64,000 nucleotides of DNA, taken from NCBI RefSeq assembly GCF_040581485.1, contig NC_090132.1, forward strand, positions 25,121,911 through 25,185,910, written 5' to 3'. A model generated the notes under the pieces. The model did not search any database. It saw only the letters and a list, made by a program, of their open reading frames with translations, and was not told where the DNA came from. The position numbers and the translations under genes are program-made. How positions within the stretch are numbered: the stretch's first letter is position 1; each line of letters opens with the position of its first letter. Below, piece after piece: positions 37,859 to 49,507 of the stretch. Source of the DNA: Linepithema humile. Its lineage: Eukaryota > Arthropoda > Insecta > Hymenoptera > Formicidae.

Positions 37859-38765
37859 TTTGGCCAGGCAAAACTTCCAATCGGTTTGTGTACAATATTC
37901 AGCGTAACTTAACCTCGTATAACACACTACATCTTTATATATACATGTTATCCTTGTCGCACATCTGCGCGGCGTGATGGTCCAGTTGAGCTACGTTGGA
38001 GCTATGTCACATATTGCGATGGTTCGATCGAAAATTTTATCTTGGAGCGCTATCATAGCGCGATCGAGTCGGTATGAATTTTGTAAAATATAATTATTAT
38101 TTAATAAGATAATTAATGTTTTGAAAAATTTATAATAATAGAAAGTGGAACATGTTGCAAAAATTCGAGAAAGCTTGTGCTATTAATAGGCCAGCTTAAT
38201 AATAAAGAAAAATATATATATATTTTCAATATTTTTATAAGCTACTTGACTTAAATTTTTGAAAATTGAATATAGATTGTTAAGGAAATAGAATTTAATA
38301 AGGGGTTAAAAAACTATTTGCAAATCTACATTTTAATAAGAGCTGATTTCTTGATATTATAAAAATATTAAGAATTTTTTGTAGAAATAATAATCAAATC
38401 AAATTTCGAAATAACGCAAATTTTAAGGAATAAAGCTCGTTATTATATTTATTTGTTTTAGTTGTATTTTTTTTTAATTCTCTCTCTTTTTCTCCAGTCT
38501 GAAGTACAGAAGCTGGTCTCTTATCAGTTCGAGTGCAGAGAACGTAGTGCAGCTGAAGAGAACAGCTGCTTCGTGTCCGCGCGTCGTGTCCTCTTACGGC
38601 ACGTGTGAACAGTACGATGAAATGTGTGCCGCGGGGTCGCATAACCTCAAAGCGCATCATTATGCATAATCGAGCCGCGACGGGCGGCCTGCGAGCATTT
38701 TGAGGTCGCGTGAGGATCGCGCGGACATCGTCACCCCTTCGTTTGCCAATTAAAAAAAAAAAGGC
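37859..38765. promoter_or_regulatory. Divergent intergenic/5' region between eIF2D and HDHD5
   Basis: The two start codons lie 907 nt apart, head to head. The middle (about 38080-38470) is very AT-rich. Both ends become GC-richer (37940-38075 and 38500-38730), as expected for two promoter/5' UTR zones. A pyrimidine-rich block and TCAGTTCGAGTGCAG near 38524 could hold an initiator for the + gene. No TATA box is convincing. Shared regulation is possible but not shown. Confidence 0.45.
38617..38703 (+). other. Possible upstream ORF of HDHD5
   Basis: An ATG at 38617 opens a 28-codon frame closed by TGA at 38701-38703, 62 nt before the HDHD5 start and out of frame with it. It would dampen translation only if transcription starts upstream of it, which the sequence cannot decide. 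Confidence 0.3.
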
Positions 38766-40880
38766 ATGGCAATCGCCAACATTTTACTGCGACTGGACGT
38801 CGCAAGGTTGACTGGAGTCAGAGTGAGTGCCCCGCCACTTATACCTTTCACCTTTTTTTTAAAACCTGTTTGTCACGACGATTCCATGATTTCAGATCGT
38901 GCATGCTTTCTTTTATTTATGGCTATCACTCTTGTTTTTATTTTGTTTTTATATATTGCGATCCATTTGATCGTGATCACGCGTTGCTATATATGTTATC
39001 ATTGTGCGTTATTATTGTTCGTATTTTACATAATACTCCGCAGGTTTCATAACTTTGTCATTATGCGATACATTATTTTTAGTTTTATCTATACAAGATA
39101 CATTGTGGTAGATGTAGCACAGTAGAATATTTTTTTGGAGATTTGATTTGCTTTCTTTTAATTTTCATTTAATGTCAATTTTCCTCTGCTTATCAAGATC
39201 TTGATAAGTAAAGATTATCAATGTGTTGATAAATTTTGTCATAATTGAGAATATTTTACTAAAAGATTTAATAAGTATCAAACTTTTTTAATGATGTATC
39301 AAATAGTTTTTAAATTAATAAGTTTTTTAAATTAATTAGCATTAATAAACATTAATTTATTGACATTTAAATTGAAAAAATTACTGTATTTATTATATTT
39401 TAGTACAATTTACATATATTTTTTTATATAATATAATATAATAAATACATTTTTTAATTTTTTTAATTTAAAAAATATACTACAGTAGAGTGATAGAGGT
39501 GTGAAATTTATATGTTAGTAAAACTATATAGTATATACTTGAAATAATAAAGATATTTTTGTATTTGCATTCATGCCAATTCATGATATGAATATAAGTA
39601 ATTTAGTAACATAAATATAAAATTATAAAATTGAATTAAATTTAAATAACAGATTTATTTTTTCTTGTTTCAGCATTTAAGTACAAAACCCAATTTTGGT
39701 TTTATTTTTGACATTGATGGTGTCATAGTGCGTGGAAAACAAGTACTGTCGCCAGTAAAAGAGTCCTTCAAACGGCTTCAAGGAGATAACGGTAAATTTC
39801 GTGTTCCTACTCTGTTTGTCACTAACAGTGGAAATTCACTGCGTAGTCAAAAAGCAGCAGATTTGTCAAAATGGATAGGTTTTGAAATTGCGGAATCGCA
39901 AGTTGTACTGGCTCATTCACCTCTGCAAATATTTGATTATCTTCATGATAAACAAGTGCTCATATCTGGACAAGGTCCAATAACGGACATAGCTCGAGAG
40001 CTGGGTTTTAAGAAAACCATAACCATAGAAGAATTAGTGAAGAACTTTCCGTGCCTAGATTATGTAAATATGAAGAAGAGAATTCCGATCTGCGGTCCCG
40101 TTGATCCGAATTTCCCGCAAATCGAGGGAATCGTGTTGCTGAGCGAGCCGATAAATTGGGAAACACCGTTGCAATTAATGGTAGACCTCCTAATTACCAA
40201 TGGGATGCCCTCAGGATTGCCTACTTCTATTCCTTATCCGCACATTCCAGTGTTGGCATGCAACATGGATTTACTATGGGTATCGGAGGCGCCAATTCCC
40301 CGATATGGCCACGGTGCTTTCTTGTTGTGTCTCGAGAGCCTGTACAGAAAGGTCACAGGCAAAGACATGACGTACGCTGCTCTAGTCGGAAAACCTAGTG
40401 AGATTACGTATTATCATGCTAATCGATTGCTCGTAGATCACGCCAGGAGTATTGGTGTTGAGAATGTCGACACGATTTACGCTATCGGGTGTGTAACGTA
40501 TATAAAACCATTTATAGATATACTTGGTTTGTAATGCAATGAAGTAATTTCCATTTGCTTTTTACAGCGATAACATCAATACCGATGTCTTCGGCGCGAA
40601 TCTGTACGACAAATATTTATCCCGCTACGAATCTGGAGAGGGTACTAAGTCCCGCAGTCTGGAGAAACTCCTCGGGAAGAACATGGAAAACCCCAGCGCA
40701 AAGGCCTGCATTAGTATTTTAGTCGAGACCGGTGTGCATCAGGCAGATTCTAAATTCATACCCGATCACAGTCCTCGGGATTTCTTGCCGGTTGAGGATG
40801 GCCTGTGTAAACCTGCATTCATCGTGAAAGATGTCGGGCAAGCTATTAATCTCGCGTTTAAGGAAGAGAAGTTCGAGTGA
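38766..40880 (+). CDS. HDHD5: HDHD5/CECR5-like mitochondrial HAD-superfamily hydrolase
   Basis: Three exons (38766-38822, 39674-40488, 40568-40880) give 394 aa. The first exon encodes MAIANILLRLDVARLTGVR, an Arg-containing amphipathic start typical of a mitochondrial presequence. HAD motif I is FDIDGVIVRG with Asp32 and Asp34, motif II is FVTNSGN (Thr69), the motif III lysine is in VGKPSEITY, and motif IV is the acidic GDNINTDVFGAN, split by the second intron. Conserved family stretches include HSPLQ(I/M), SGQGP and PVLACNMDLLW. The order and spacing match human HDHD5 (423 aa, from memory), an uncharacterised hydrolase of the CECR5/TIGR01456 type whose physiological substrate is not established. 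All catalytic residues are present, so activity is expected. The intron-retained frame running to 40534 is not the real end; splicing to 40568 restores motif IV. Confidence 0.95.
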
Positions 40881-41188
40881 ATTAGCGCGCGGTAAGTAAA
40901 AACTCTAGTTACGGGATGTCTACATCCTTGTGTCGCCGGGAACAGAAGGAAAGAGAGGGAAAGAGTGTGAGTAAGTATTATAGCGAGCAATTCTTTAGAA
41001 AAAGCTAGCCTTCGTCACAGACGGTGTTCCAAAGCAGAGTAACAGAAAATACCGGAAGAGGCTAATATATGTTACGAGAGAATAATACTTAATTCGCTCC
41101 TTTTTCATTATTTTTTGATCTTTTTTTTTTTTAACTGGTTATTTAGCGAAGAGGAGGTCGTAACTCACCTTAGTGGACTATATCAATT

Positions 41189-41194
41189 AATAAA
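41189..41194 (+). terminator. Candidate poly(A) signal of HDHD5
   Basis: AATAAA about 310 nt after the HDHD5 stop codon; another occurs near 41403. Either could define the transcript end. Confidence 0.4.
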
Positions 41195-43449
41195 AAGAAC
41201 TAGAATTTAATATCATGTGAAAAATTTTATCAGGCAGAGAACATCACGATCTTGCGAAAATTGCGTTCGCTAGATACGGGTTAATCTATATCATAGGTAG
41301 AACAATTTATAGATACATACGTATTGTCTCAACACACGAGACAATACATATATATATATTAAGGGGATTTTTACTACGAATTTCAGTACATACGATTACT
41401 GAAATAAAATTTTGTTCAAAAATCGTCCCGCATGCGCTCTGGACACAATTTTATAGTAGTTTATTGTTGACATTTTATTAGACGATGCGACGTATTGTGC
41501 GTTAATCGTCTCTAAACACACGTTTAGGCAGTTATACCGTACAGCTACACGGTAAATTGATCCGAACGTACATATTTTGTACGCGAAGTGCACTGTGCTC
41601 TACCAAAATGCGCCTCGCTTAGTCAAAGCAATGCAAGATATACATAGTGATATGTCTAAACGCTCTCGTAGTGAATAAATAGGCATGATTTCCACTTGAT
41701 CATTGTTGAAATTCACAAACTGGTATACACTGTTCTGAAAACTGTATACTAGAAGTATAATCTATATACCGAAGACGATAGATTATACTTAATAATAGTC
41801 AGGTCTAGTCTTGAAATACAACTCGTTAATCAAATGCAATCTGTATAAAGAATTTTTTTGATGTTGTTACAATACGCCAAGACTGAAAGGAACTGTTGCT
41901 TTTGGTCATGAAAATCTTTAAAAATTTGAACCAATCGACGAGAACTTACTTTAAACCAATTTTCAAAATTCAGAATTAAGTAAAGATTCAAAAAAGTTCT
42001 TTTAAAACTTCTAAGAGATTGTTTCTTTAATTAAAAAAAAATTAGGAATCTGACTTTATAGCGCAACTTCTTGTCAATTTTGTCGGTTTTTCTTTCTATA
42101 TAGAATGTCTCGTAGGATTAAATGTATAAATAATATTTTCTTGAAGAATTTGATTCCCTTAACGTTTTGATTTAATCTTGTAAGAATAGATTTTTTATCT
42201 TTGCTAGAAAAGATTTCTAAAAGATCGACTACAAATTCAAGAACTTGTTCTCAAAGTGCCATTCGCGCGTGAGACATTCTATGTACAAAACTCATAAACT
42301 GTTGACATACTCGACTAATTCGAAGATAAAGCCGCACATAATATTTTGTACTTGTTCTTACACGGCGCGATTTTGGCACGGCGATAAGACCAGATATAAC
42401 AATCGACAATGCATTAATGTCCGTCGAGACAAAGACTGACCAGCTAATAGAGTTTAAATGAACATCGTGAACAAATCGGCTTATCGTTTCATTTACGACA
42501 ATGAAGTATCGTGCAACGGTCAAAGCTGCAACGATCACATGCCAATATAAAAGCTCTGCCTCCGCCGTCAGCAACACTTAGCAGTTAGCGAAAGTGAAAT
42601 GCATCATACTGAAGTATATATTACTGTACATATGAAAGCAGTTATTATATGTGTAGAATGTGTCGCGTTTCATCGAGAGGGCAATATCGTGTCTAATTAT
42701 ATCAAATGTAGGTCTCATCCGATGTAGTGTCTCATGATTTTTATGGAGCAAATTAGAATTTATTTTAATAAATCGCACATTCAATTTATTTCGTCCGCCG
42801 TTTCGACGCCTTTTTAAACCAAAACGAGGAATCCCGTGAGACGTCCTTTTAAGCATCCTTATTATTCTTTCTTTATATTTATAATTATTTGAAAATTAGC
42901 AATGGCGCCTTCTTCGTGCGGTGGCCTTGTATTATACACAATTTGCACATCGGCCTGCGGTGGGCCTGACTGCAACGTATGATTATTTATGCTACACGCA
43001 ACACGGCGGCTGAGTCTCATGACCTCTGAGCTGCCGTCAAACGTTCGATTAAATAATTCGATTGCAATCAATCTGGGAACAGCTCGAGTGGATCGTACGA
43101 CGTAAGTAAACCTGATGCCGGGCGTCTATGTAAAATTCGATCAAAAGCCGCGACGGTTGATTCAACCCATTAACATTCATAATAACTTCGGCTCCGAATC
43201 TCGTATTGTTTCGACGCAGCGATGATGAAAAATCATCCTGATTAACGAATATTTATAAATTTATAAATATTAGTATTTCGTATTTTTTAATTAATTCACA
43301 ATCAAGTTGTGTTAGTATTGTGTAATGTTTAATCTTCATAAATTCCTTAATTAATTTTTTGGGGACTAATTTTTTTGACGAGTTCGATCTCATCCGCTTC
43401 TTCTCGTAAGACATTGGCAAAAACTTGCGAGCAGCTCTTAGTCCTCCAG

Positions 43450-43688
43450 GTTGCACATATTGAATAAAGTAGCACAGTTTTGTTAGAAAGTGGTGTAAAG
43501 TTACATAGCCATGTGGCATTCGATCTGCGGTGCGAAAAGCAAAATATGTAGACACATGTTGAAATACTAAAAATGCTTATGTCTCGGATATTGAGCATTG
43601 AACAACGCCGTAGATCGAATGCCACGTTGCTATGTAACTTTGCACCATTTTCCAATAAAACTGTGCTACTTTGTTCAATATGTGCAAC
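43450..43688. repeat. Fold-back inverted repeat with 83-bp arms
   Basis: The left arm 43450-43532 and the reverse complement of 43606-43688 agree at 74 of 83 positions; eight of the nine differences are transitions. The spacer is 73 nt. Open frames on the minus strand here (for example 43347-43691) simply read the arms. The structure is typical of a fold-back or MITE-type element; no transposase is encoded. Confidence 0.85.
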
Positions 43689-43693
43689 CATAT

Positions 43694-43882
43694 TGTTGGA
43701 CTAGCATTCTATCATTCGTAAAAAATTTTTTTTGCCAGCTGCTAAATTTTCTGCTGCTGTTCAACCATTATTTTTCAATATGTGCAAATTTTCAATATGT
43801 GCTATTGAACAGCAGCAGGAAATTTAGCAATTTCAATTGGCAAATGAAGGTTTTTTACTAGTGATTGAGTACTAGTCCAACA
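43694..43882. mobile_element. Second fold-back element, 189 bp, with 11-bp perfect termini
   Basis: The ends tgttggactag (43694-43704) and ctagtccaaca (43872-43882) are perfect inverted repeats. Inside them, complementarity continues with gaps, for example ctgctgctgttcaa against ttgaacagcagcag near 43755 and 43806. It lies 5 nt from the preceding fold-back structure and shares the words ttcaatatgtgc with it. No clear target-site duplication was found. Confidence 0.65.
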
Positions 43883-46409
43883 CGCCTCAACTCCCAATTT
43901 CTAAACCCGATATAGCAAAAAAATCTCGTATAAATCACCGGTAGAAACATTCATAATTAATTCTTAGTCGCATGATAAATTGTATTTAACATTTATGTCA
44001 AATTTAATGTTATTTACGAAAATATTAGGCATACTTTTTTAGAAAGAAGAATATTATTTTTCCGTTCAACAGCTTTGTTGGTTTGACTAATTAGAAACCC
44101 GTTGTTCTGTGACCTACATTTTATTAAACGGTTTATACAGTCGAACAGGTTTTAGCGTTCTAGATTGGTGGGGATCTTAGAGGTATCGTAATAGATCGCG
44201 TTCCGCGTGACAAAACCAGCTTAACCGACTAATCCTTGATAATATGTTATTCTGATTATTATTACTTTTTAATCTGTGCGATTTATCTTTGAAAAAGCAA
44301 CATATTATACTTATTTTACAGATTTTTAGTCAATATTTTATAAAAAATTTTTTATTACATTTAATCTGACGCATATTATATTTTCATATTAAATAATACG
44401 ATAAAACTTTACGATCGAGTCGTTAAATTAAATTGTCTTTATTTTCAAAAATATCAGTATGTTTCTATACGTATATTACATATTATCCCGTTCAGTCGCG
44501 TGTTGTGTTTCGAAATGTGATACGGCCACACTATCATAAAATTTATAATAAACTTGTCCTCAATTCGCAAATGAGGAGAATTCTGCTCTGAACTATTTCA
44601 CGAGTCATATACACGCGCTAAAACGAGATAAAAGTGCAGTTTTGTGATGTGTTTTACATAATCCGCGGCTTTATCAGTTTTGGCGAAACCTCCTTAATTT
44701 ATTGCTGTTGTACTGCGTTTCTATGATATATTATGTGTGACGCGTTGCATAAATAACGAGTATGCTTTACTCTTTTGAACGCACATATATTATATAAATA
44801 TTTTTAACAGATAGCAGCTCGAGCACGTGCCGCCAATTCTAGCGGACGATGCCGGATTAGTAATTTAACAGCAAGGTCAATTACATTAGTCTGACCATGT
44901 ATTAATGGTCTTATAAATTAGATGACAGTCTATATGCAATAGGAAACGTGGGTTGCATGTTCATGATTAGAATCCAAAGGCAGTTTTACTTCGTGTTTCA
45001 CTGCATCTTTTTGCGAGGGAAAGCTAAACTTCTCTCTTCCGCCTTATTTCGATAAATAATCTACATTTACCTGTGCAATAAATTTTATGAATGAAGATTA
45101 CATTTACATCGAGGACTAATCATTAATTAATTTTATTAGAGCAATAATTAATTCTTCTTTCACTTTATCTACATTTATCGTGCGAACAGGCACAGAGATG
45201 ACTAAAGCGCGAAAGTCTTCTCACGCTGATTTCACTAGCGTGCCCTGAAAAAAGGGAAGAATTCCACGCTCGTTTTCTCGTTGATGCATCACGTGGGAAT
45301 ATTTTCTAAGGACGGTGAATGAAGAACTCAGAGTGTGTGCTTTAGTTAACGCGAATATATTATATCTTTGTATTAAATACGTATTATATACACAGTGTGT
45401 TTGCGACGCAGCAACATCGGCGAGCCTAGCTCGCCTTTTGTTATTTTAATACTCCTAAATTTAAACCGAGGGAGGAATAAAAAGAATTTTTCTTTTTTTA
45501 GTAATAACTAATGACTTGCGGCAGACAGAGAAAAGACGCCGGTCTTGTATAACACTAATAACACATTGCGAGAACGCGTGGTGTATTCATTAGATCTGTA
45601 CTATAGTGATCGCGAGAGTAACTGCGGTAACGCACGTAATAAGCCGTGTGCAAAATGCTGTTTTATGCTGTATTTCTCGAATTGTCGTTTCATTATGTAG
45701 TAATCAAAATATTCGTATAATTCCAACTCTCTTTAGCTGAAGTCGTTGATTTGGATTGCATTGTGTTTTTATACATTGCGTGTTGTAATCTGTAGAGAAG
45801 AATTTTCTTATCGAACTTTTTTATCTCGCGATTATCTACTAGATTATCTACTAATCTATGCAATTTTGAGCAATCTTTGATCAATTGCGTTAATATAAGA
45901 TTCTACGAGTATTATGAATCGAAAGACTAAAAGGAGTGAGATTCAGTTCGGAAGGCAGATTCGATTCGATGTTCATTCATTCGATTCATTGCGATTTAAG
46001 CACCAAAATCCATATTTTCATGTGGCTGTTCAATTAGTCTTAATTGAAATTAATAAGCGTGATCCTCGGGTGTTAGATAAATAAATCTCAGAATCAAACG
46101 GCCACATTTGAGCTGCTGGGCGAAACAGAAGTATGATGATGCGCGAAAAAGAAAGCCAGTGTTCCAATGTGAACGGTAGCCTTTTATAGAAATAAAGGAA
46201 TAAGAAGCACGCTTATTATCTCGTGTTACATAATAAATAAATATTAAAATAGCTTTTCAGAGTGTTGTAACGCTTCTTGTCGCCTGATTAATCGACGCAA
46301 TTCTTCGTATTGGCGTTAAGGCCGAGCTGTTTTCTCGCGTGTCACCTCGCACAAGGCGCATCACTATTCCGCTCAGCGGCTCGCTTAGCATTAGAATACA
46401 TCCTTGACC

Positions 46410-49400
46410 CTAGCACCCGTCCGGTTTCGCGTCACGGATACTCCTACCGTCGTAACACTCCATCGCTCTCTGCAGTCTCTCGAGATATTCCCGCAGTGTG
46501 TCCTCCTGGTCCAGCTCGCGCGCCCCGTCCGACCGCGCGATCGACCGCTTCTGCACGAGAGCGGAGAGCATGAGGGTCACCACCGGAAGCGTCATCCCGA
46601 GCAGGAACGTCGGCGTCATGATGTTCTTCAAGCCGTGCTTCTTGAAGCCGCGGTACAGCTCCGACCAGATGCCGTCTTCCTTCTCCTCTGGATGCCTGCC
46701 GAGCTTTCCGTAGAGGTGCGGCCGGATCTTGCCGGTCGTGGCGATGTAATTGTAATAGTGAGGATCGTAGGATTGCGCGTACAATTGCGAGTAGTAGACG
46801 TCCTTGTTGGGTGGCGGACGATTAGCATCCGGGAACCAGGCGCTCGCGTCCTCGTAGGCGACCGGCGGATTGCTGATGATCGGTGATCCGCGATAGAAAC
46901 CCGGTGGCTTCGTATAGATCACCTCCACCGGTGCCTTGGGCTTAAAAGGAACTAAGGCATCCAGAAAGTGATTTGATTTTTTATTAAGGAAAAGAAAATT
47001 GTACTTTTTTTATCGCGATATCGTTCATTCGCTGCAGCAATAGCATAACTTAAAATTACCGTTTTTGAGTTATTGATATAGAAAAAATGGTTCTTGCTTG
47101 TACTGTTTATTGCTAGAACAATATTATAATACTTTTGTCCCACCGCAATATGTTATTGTACAATATGGCATTTCAAAATGATGTTCTTACCAAAATTATA
47201 ACGATTTTAAACATTAAACTCTCATTTTCTGGAAAATCATGATTTTTGAATTATGTTCGTTGCAGCAAATGAGTGATATGTTGATTATATTTTACATGTT
47301 GATTATGTTTTACGTGTCTGTTTTGCAATGCAAACGCGCACCATATTATTCAGTTGAGTACAAAAAGTATACATTGCATAAGCGATATTTTACCAGGAAA
47401 GTTATCGATTAATCGTCGCACGAATAGATGTTATTAAAAGACATTAATATCATACGTTTTTAATACATCTTTTCATTTTGAATGACAATTGAATTTAAAC
47501 ATCACAGTGATCAATTTATGAAATCGGTGAAATAATTTATTATCAGAAGAAAAATATATGTTTCCAAATATAGAATATATTAAATTACAGAACAGCAAAT
47601 ATTCGTTCTTGAATGTTGGTTTCTTTTTCGGTGTAAATTATGTATATGGCATGGGACTTCATGAGTGATTAAGCAGTGAGAATGAAATTACATGTAGACA
47701 TGTATATTTAACATGCAGATTTGTCATATTCACAAAGAATTTGTCACTGTAGAGAAGCTACAAAAAAGGCATGGACAATGGAAAGTATTTATCTGACGTC
47801 TAGAACAAAATTACCAAAAAAAGTCTTGGTATAAATACAACGCGGCACGTATGATGTAATGCACATTCCTCTTATAATATCAAGTTAAAGGTCACATTTC
47901 TACAATGTTTCACGCACTTTGGACGGTGTCATTAAAACACTATTATCGTTATGTAAGCCGTAAAATATCTGAAAAATTAGCGAATAATTTTAAAAACGTT
48001 TTTATAAGAATAATTTAACTTTAGTTGTAAAAAATAATTTAATATTAAATTATGAACATATTTTAAATACAATCTTTTCAATTTTAGGATAATTAATATA
48101 ATATTAACGAAGAAATATCCTTTTATCCTAAACAGAATTTGTGTAATGGATGAGCTATTTGGATAATATTCGCAATTAGTTAATCATTTTTTTTTTATTA
48201 GAATAATAATTGAGAAAGAGGAAAGTCCGAATGCGAGCTAGATTCAAGCAATAATATTTTTTGTAGGAATAACTGCTGTTTTCCAGACAAAAATCACACA
48301 AGAAGCTACTTAAAAGCCGTGATTGATGAATGTAGATATTTAATAATTAAATTCAAAATTTTTTGCCTTAGAAGTTGAAGGTTCCTTATTTAAAAACAGT
48401 TTGTAAAAAGTTGTTATTCCGTCTTATCTTCAAGGCTACACCTCCCTCTTTCTCCCTCTTTTTGCTAAAACTGCTATTTTCTTTCTGCGGCTTACCTGCC
48501 ATCGGTCCTTTGTACAATCCCGGCGCTATTCTGGACTGCGCGAAGGGGAACGGCCTCCCGCGGATCCGCCTCATCCTCTCTCGCCACATCGCCGGCGTTA
48601 TTAGTTCGTTATTCCTGGTCTGGAAGCCGGATACCAGCGGCACCGGGTGCAATATTCCCTGTTCCACGATGACTCCCGCGGGCGCTCTGATCACCGGTTG
48701 AACCGCTGCTAGCGGTGGTCTCGCGTAACCGAAAGTCTGCCCGGCGACCGGCATTAATTGCTGCCGTTGTTGTTCGACCTGCGGGACCAACTGCGACACC
48801 ACCTGGCCACCCTGGTTAACATGCGACGTCAGCTGTACCTGCTGGTCCAACTGGGGGGCCGTGAGCGCTTGCTGCTGCGGGAGCATTTGTTGCTGCTGCG
48901 GGAGCATTTGTTGCTGCTGCGGGAGCATTTGTTGCTGCTGTGGGAGCATTTGTTGCTGCTGCTGGAGCATTTGTTGCTGCTGTTGGAGCATTTGTTGCTG
49001 CGTGTCGAATTGCTCGATCGATTTTTCATTCTGGCTGACGATCGCGTCCGAGGGTTGAAATTGATGCTGCGATGTCTGGCTGCGAAGATAATGATCGAGC
49101 GACATTCGAGATTCCTCGGGTGTTCTAGAGTTTAGGAACGTGTTCAATGCGACCTCCGCCGGATTGGTCTGCGAGTCTTGATCGGAGGAGACCTGAAACT
49201 GTCGACCGACATCCGATCGGAAGCTCGGAACCGAAAGCGAAGCTTGTCCTTGCGATTGGTCGGTTTCTGCCACTTGTTGAAAACTCTTGTCGCTTTTGGA
49301 TTCCATGATTGGATACAGCTTCTGAGGATGCGATGATATTCCGGAGTTCGACAGGTTAATTGGGCTGTTATTCTCCTTGGCAGATCTCTCGGAGAGATTA

Positions 49401-49507
49401 CTTTCTTCTGCGATGTACTCGGTATACTCCGTAAACGGGTTTCCCTCGTAGTTGAGCTGGCTATTCGCCAGATCAATCGCGAGGACGAGAATCGCAAGTC
49501 TGATCAT
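46410..49507 (-). CDS. Unrecognised Gln-rich protein with signal peptide and one membrane segment
   Basis: Two exons (48496-49507 and 46410-46951) joined at GCAG/gtaagc and ccttag/TTCC give 517 aa. The N-terminus MIRLAILVLAIDLANS-QLNY looks like a cleavable signal peptide. A Ser/Gln-rich region follows, then about six copies of a seven-residue QQQQML(P/Q) repeat (about residues 167-212), a Pro/Gln/Val-rich stretch, basic RERMRRIRGRPFPF, and in exon 2 a Tyr/Pro-rich segment (YYSQLYAQSYDPHYYNY). A single hydrophobic helix IMTPTFLLGMTLPVVTLML (about 448-469) and a charged tail of about 48 residues end the protein. Read literally this is a type I membrane protein with a large outer part. I do not recognise the family, and no enzyme motif is visible. 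The acceptor-like cttttttccag just before the ATG suggests a 5' UTR intron. The unspliced frame ending at 48386 is less likely because it ignores the good donor at 48495. Confidence 0.8.
48865..49005 (-). repeat. Coding 21-bp minisatellite, QQQQML(P/Q) repeat
   Basis: About six tandem 21-nt units (ggagcatttgttgctgctgc plus one base on the + strand) encode the Gln-rich repeat of the preceding gene. Pro and Gln variants are grouped (three or four CCG-containing units next to CAG-containing ones), which suggests recent unit expansion. Copy number is probably polymorphic. Cys- and Leu-rich open frames on the + strand are shadows of this repeat. Confidence 0.9.

Larger units (their letters stand above)
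41200..46400. other. Intergenic region between HDHD5 and the Gln-rich protein gene
   Basis: About 5.2 kb of AT-rich DNA without a supported gene on either strand. It contains a small perfect hairpin (stems 41321-41330 and 41338-41347) and two fold-back elements at 43450-43882. The short open frames seen here are interrupted, lack family motifs or overlap the inverted repeats. Confidence 0.6.

Noticed and set aside
38766..39125. Unspliced 119-codon frame from the HDHD5 start
   Set aside because: It reads through the gtgagt donor at 38823 into AT-rich intron; splicing to 39674 gives the conserved HAD domain.
43347..43691. 114-codon - strand open frame
   Set aside because: It lies on both arms of the fold-back repeat and has no protein resemblance.
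48758..49135. Leu-rich + strand open frame and Cys-rich frame in the same place
   Set aside because: Both are shadows of the 21-bp minisatellite in the - strand Gln-rich gene.
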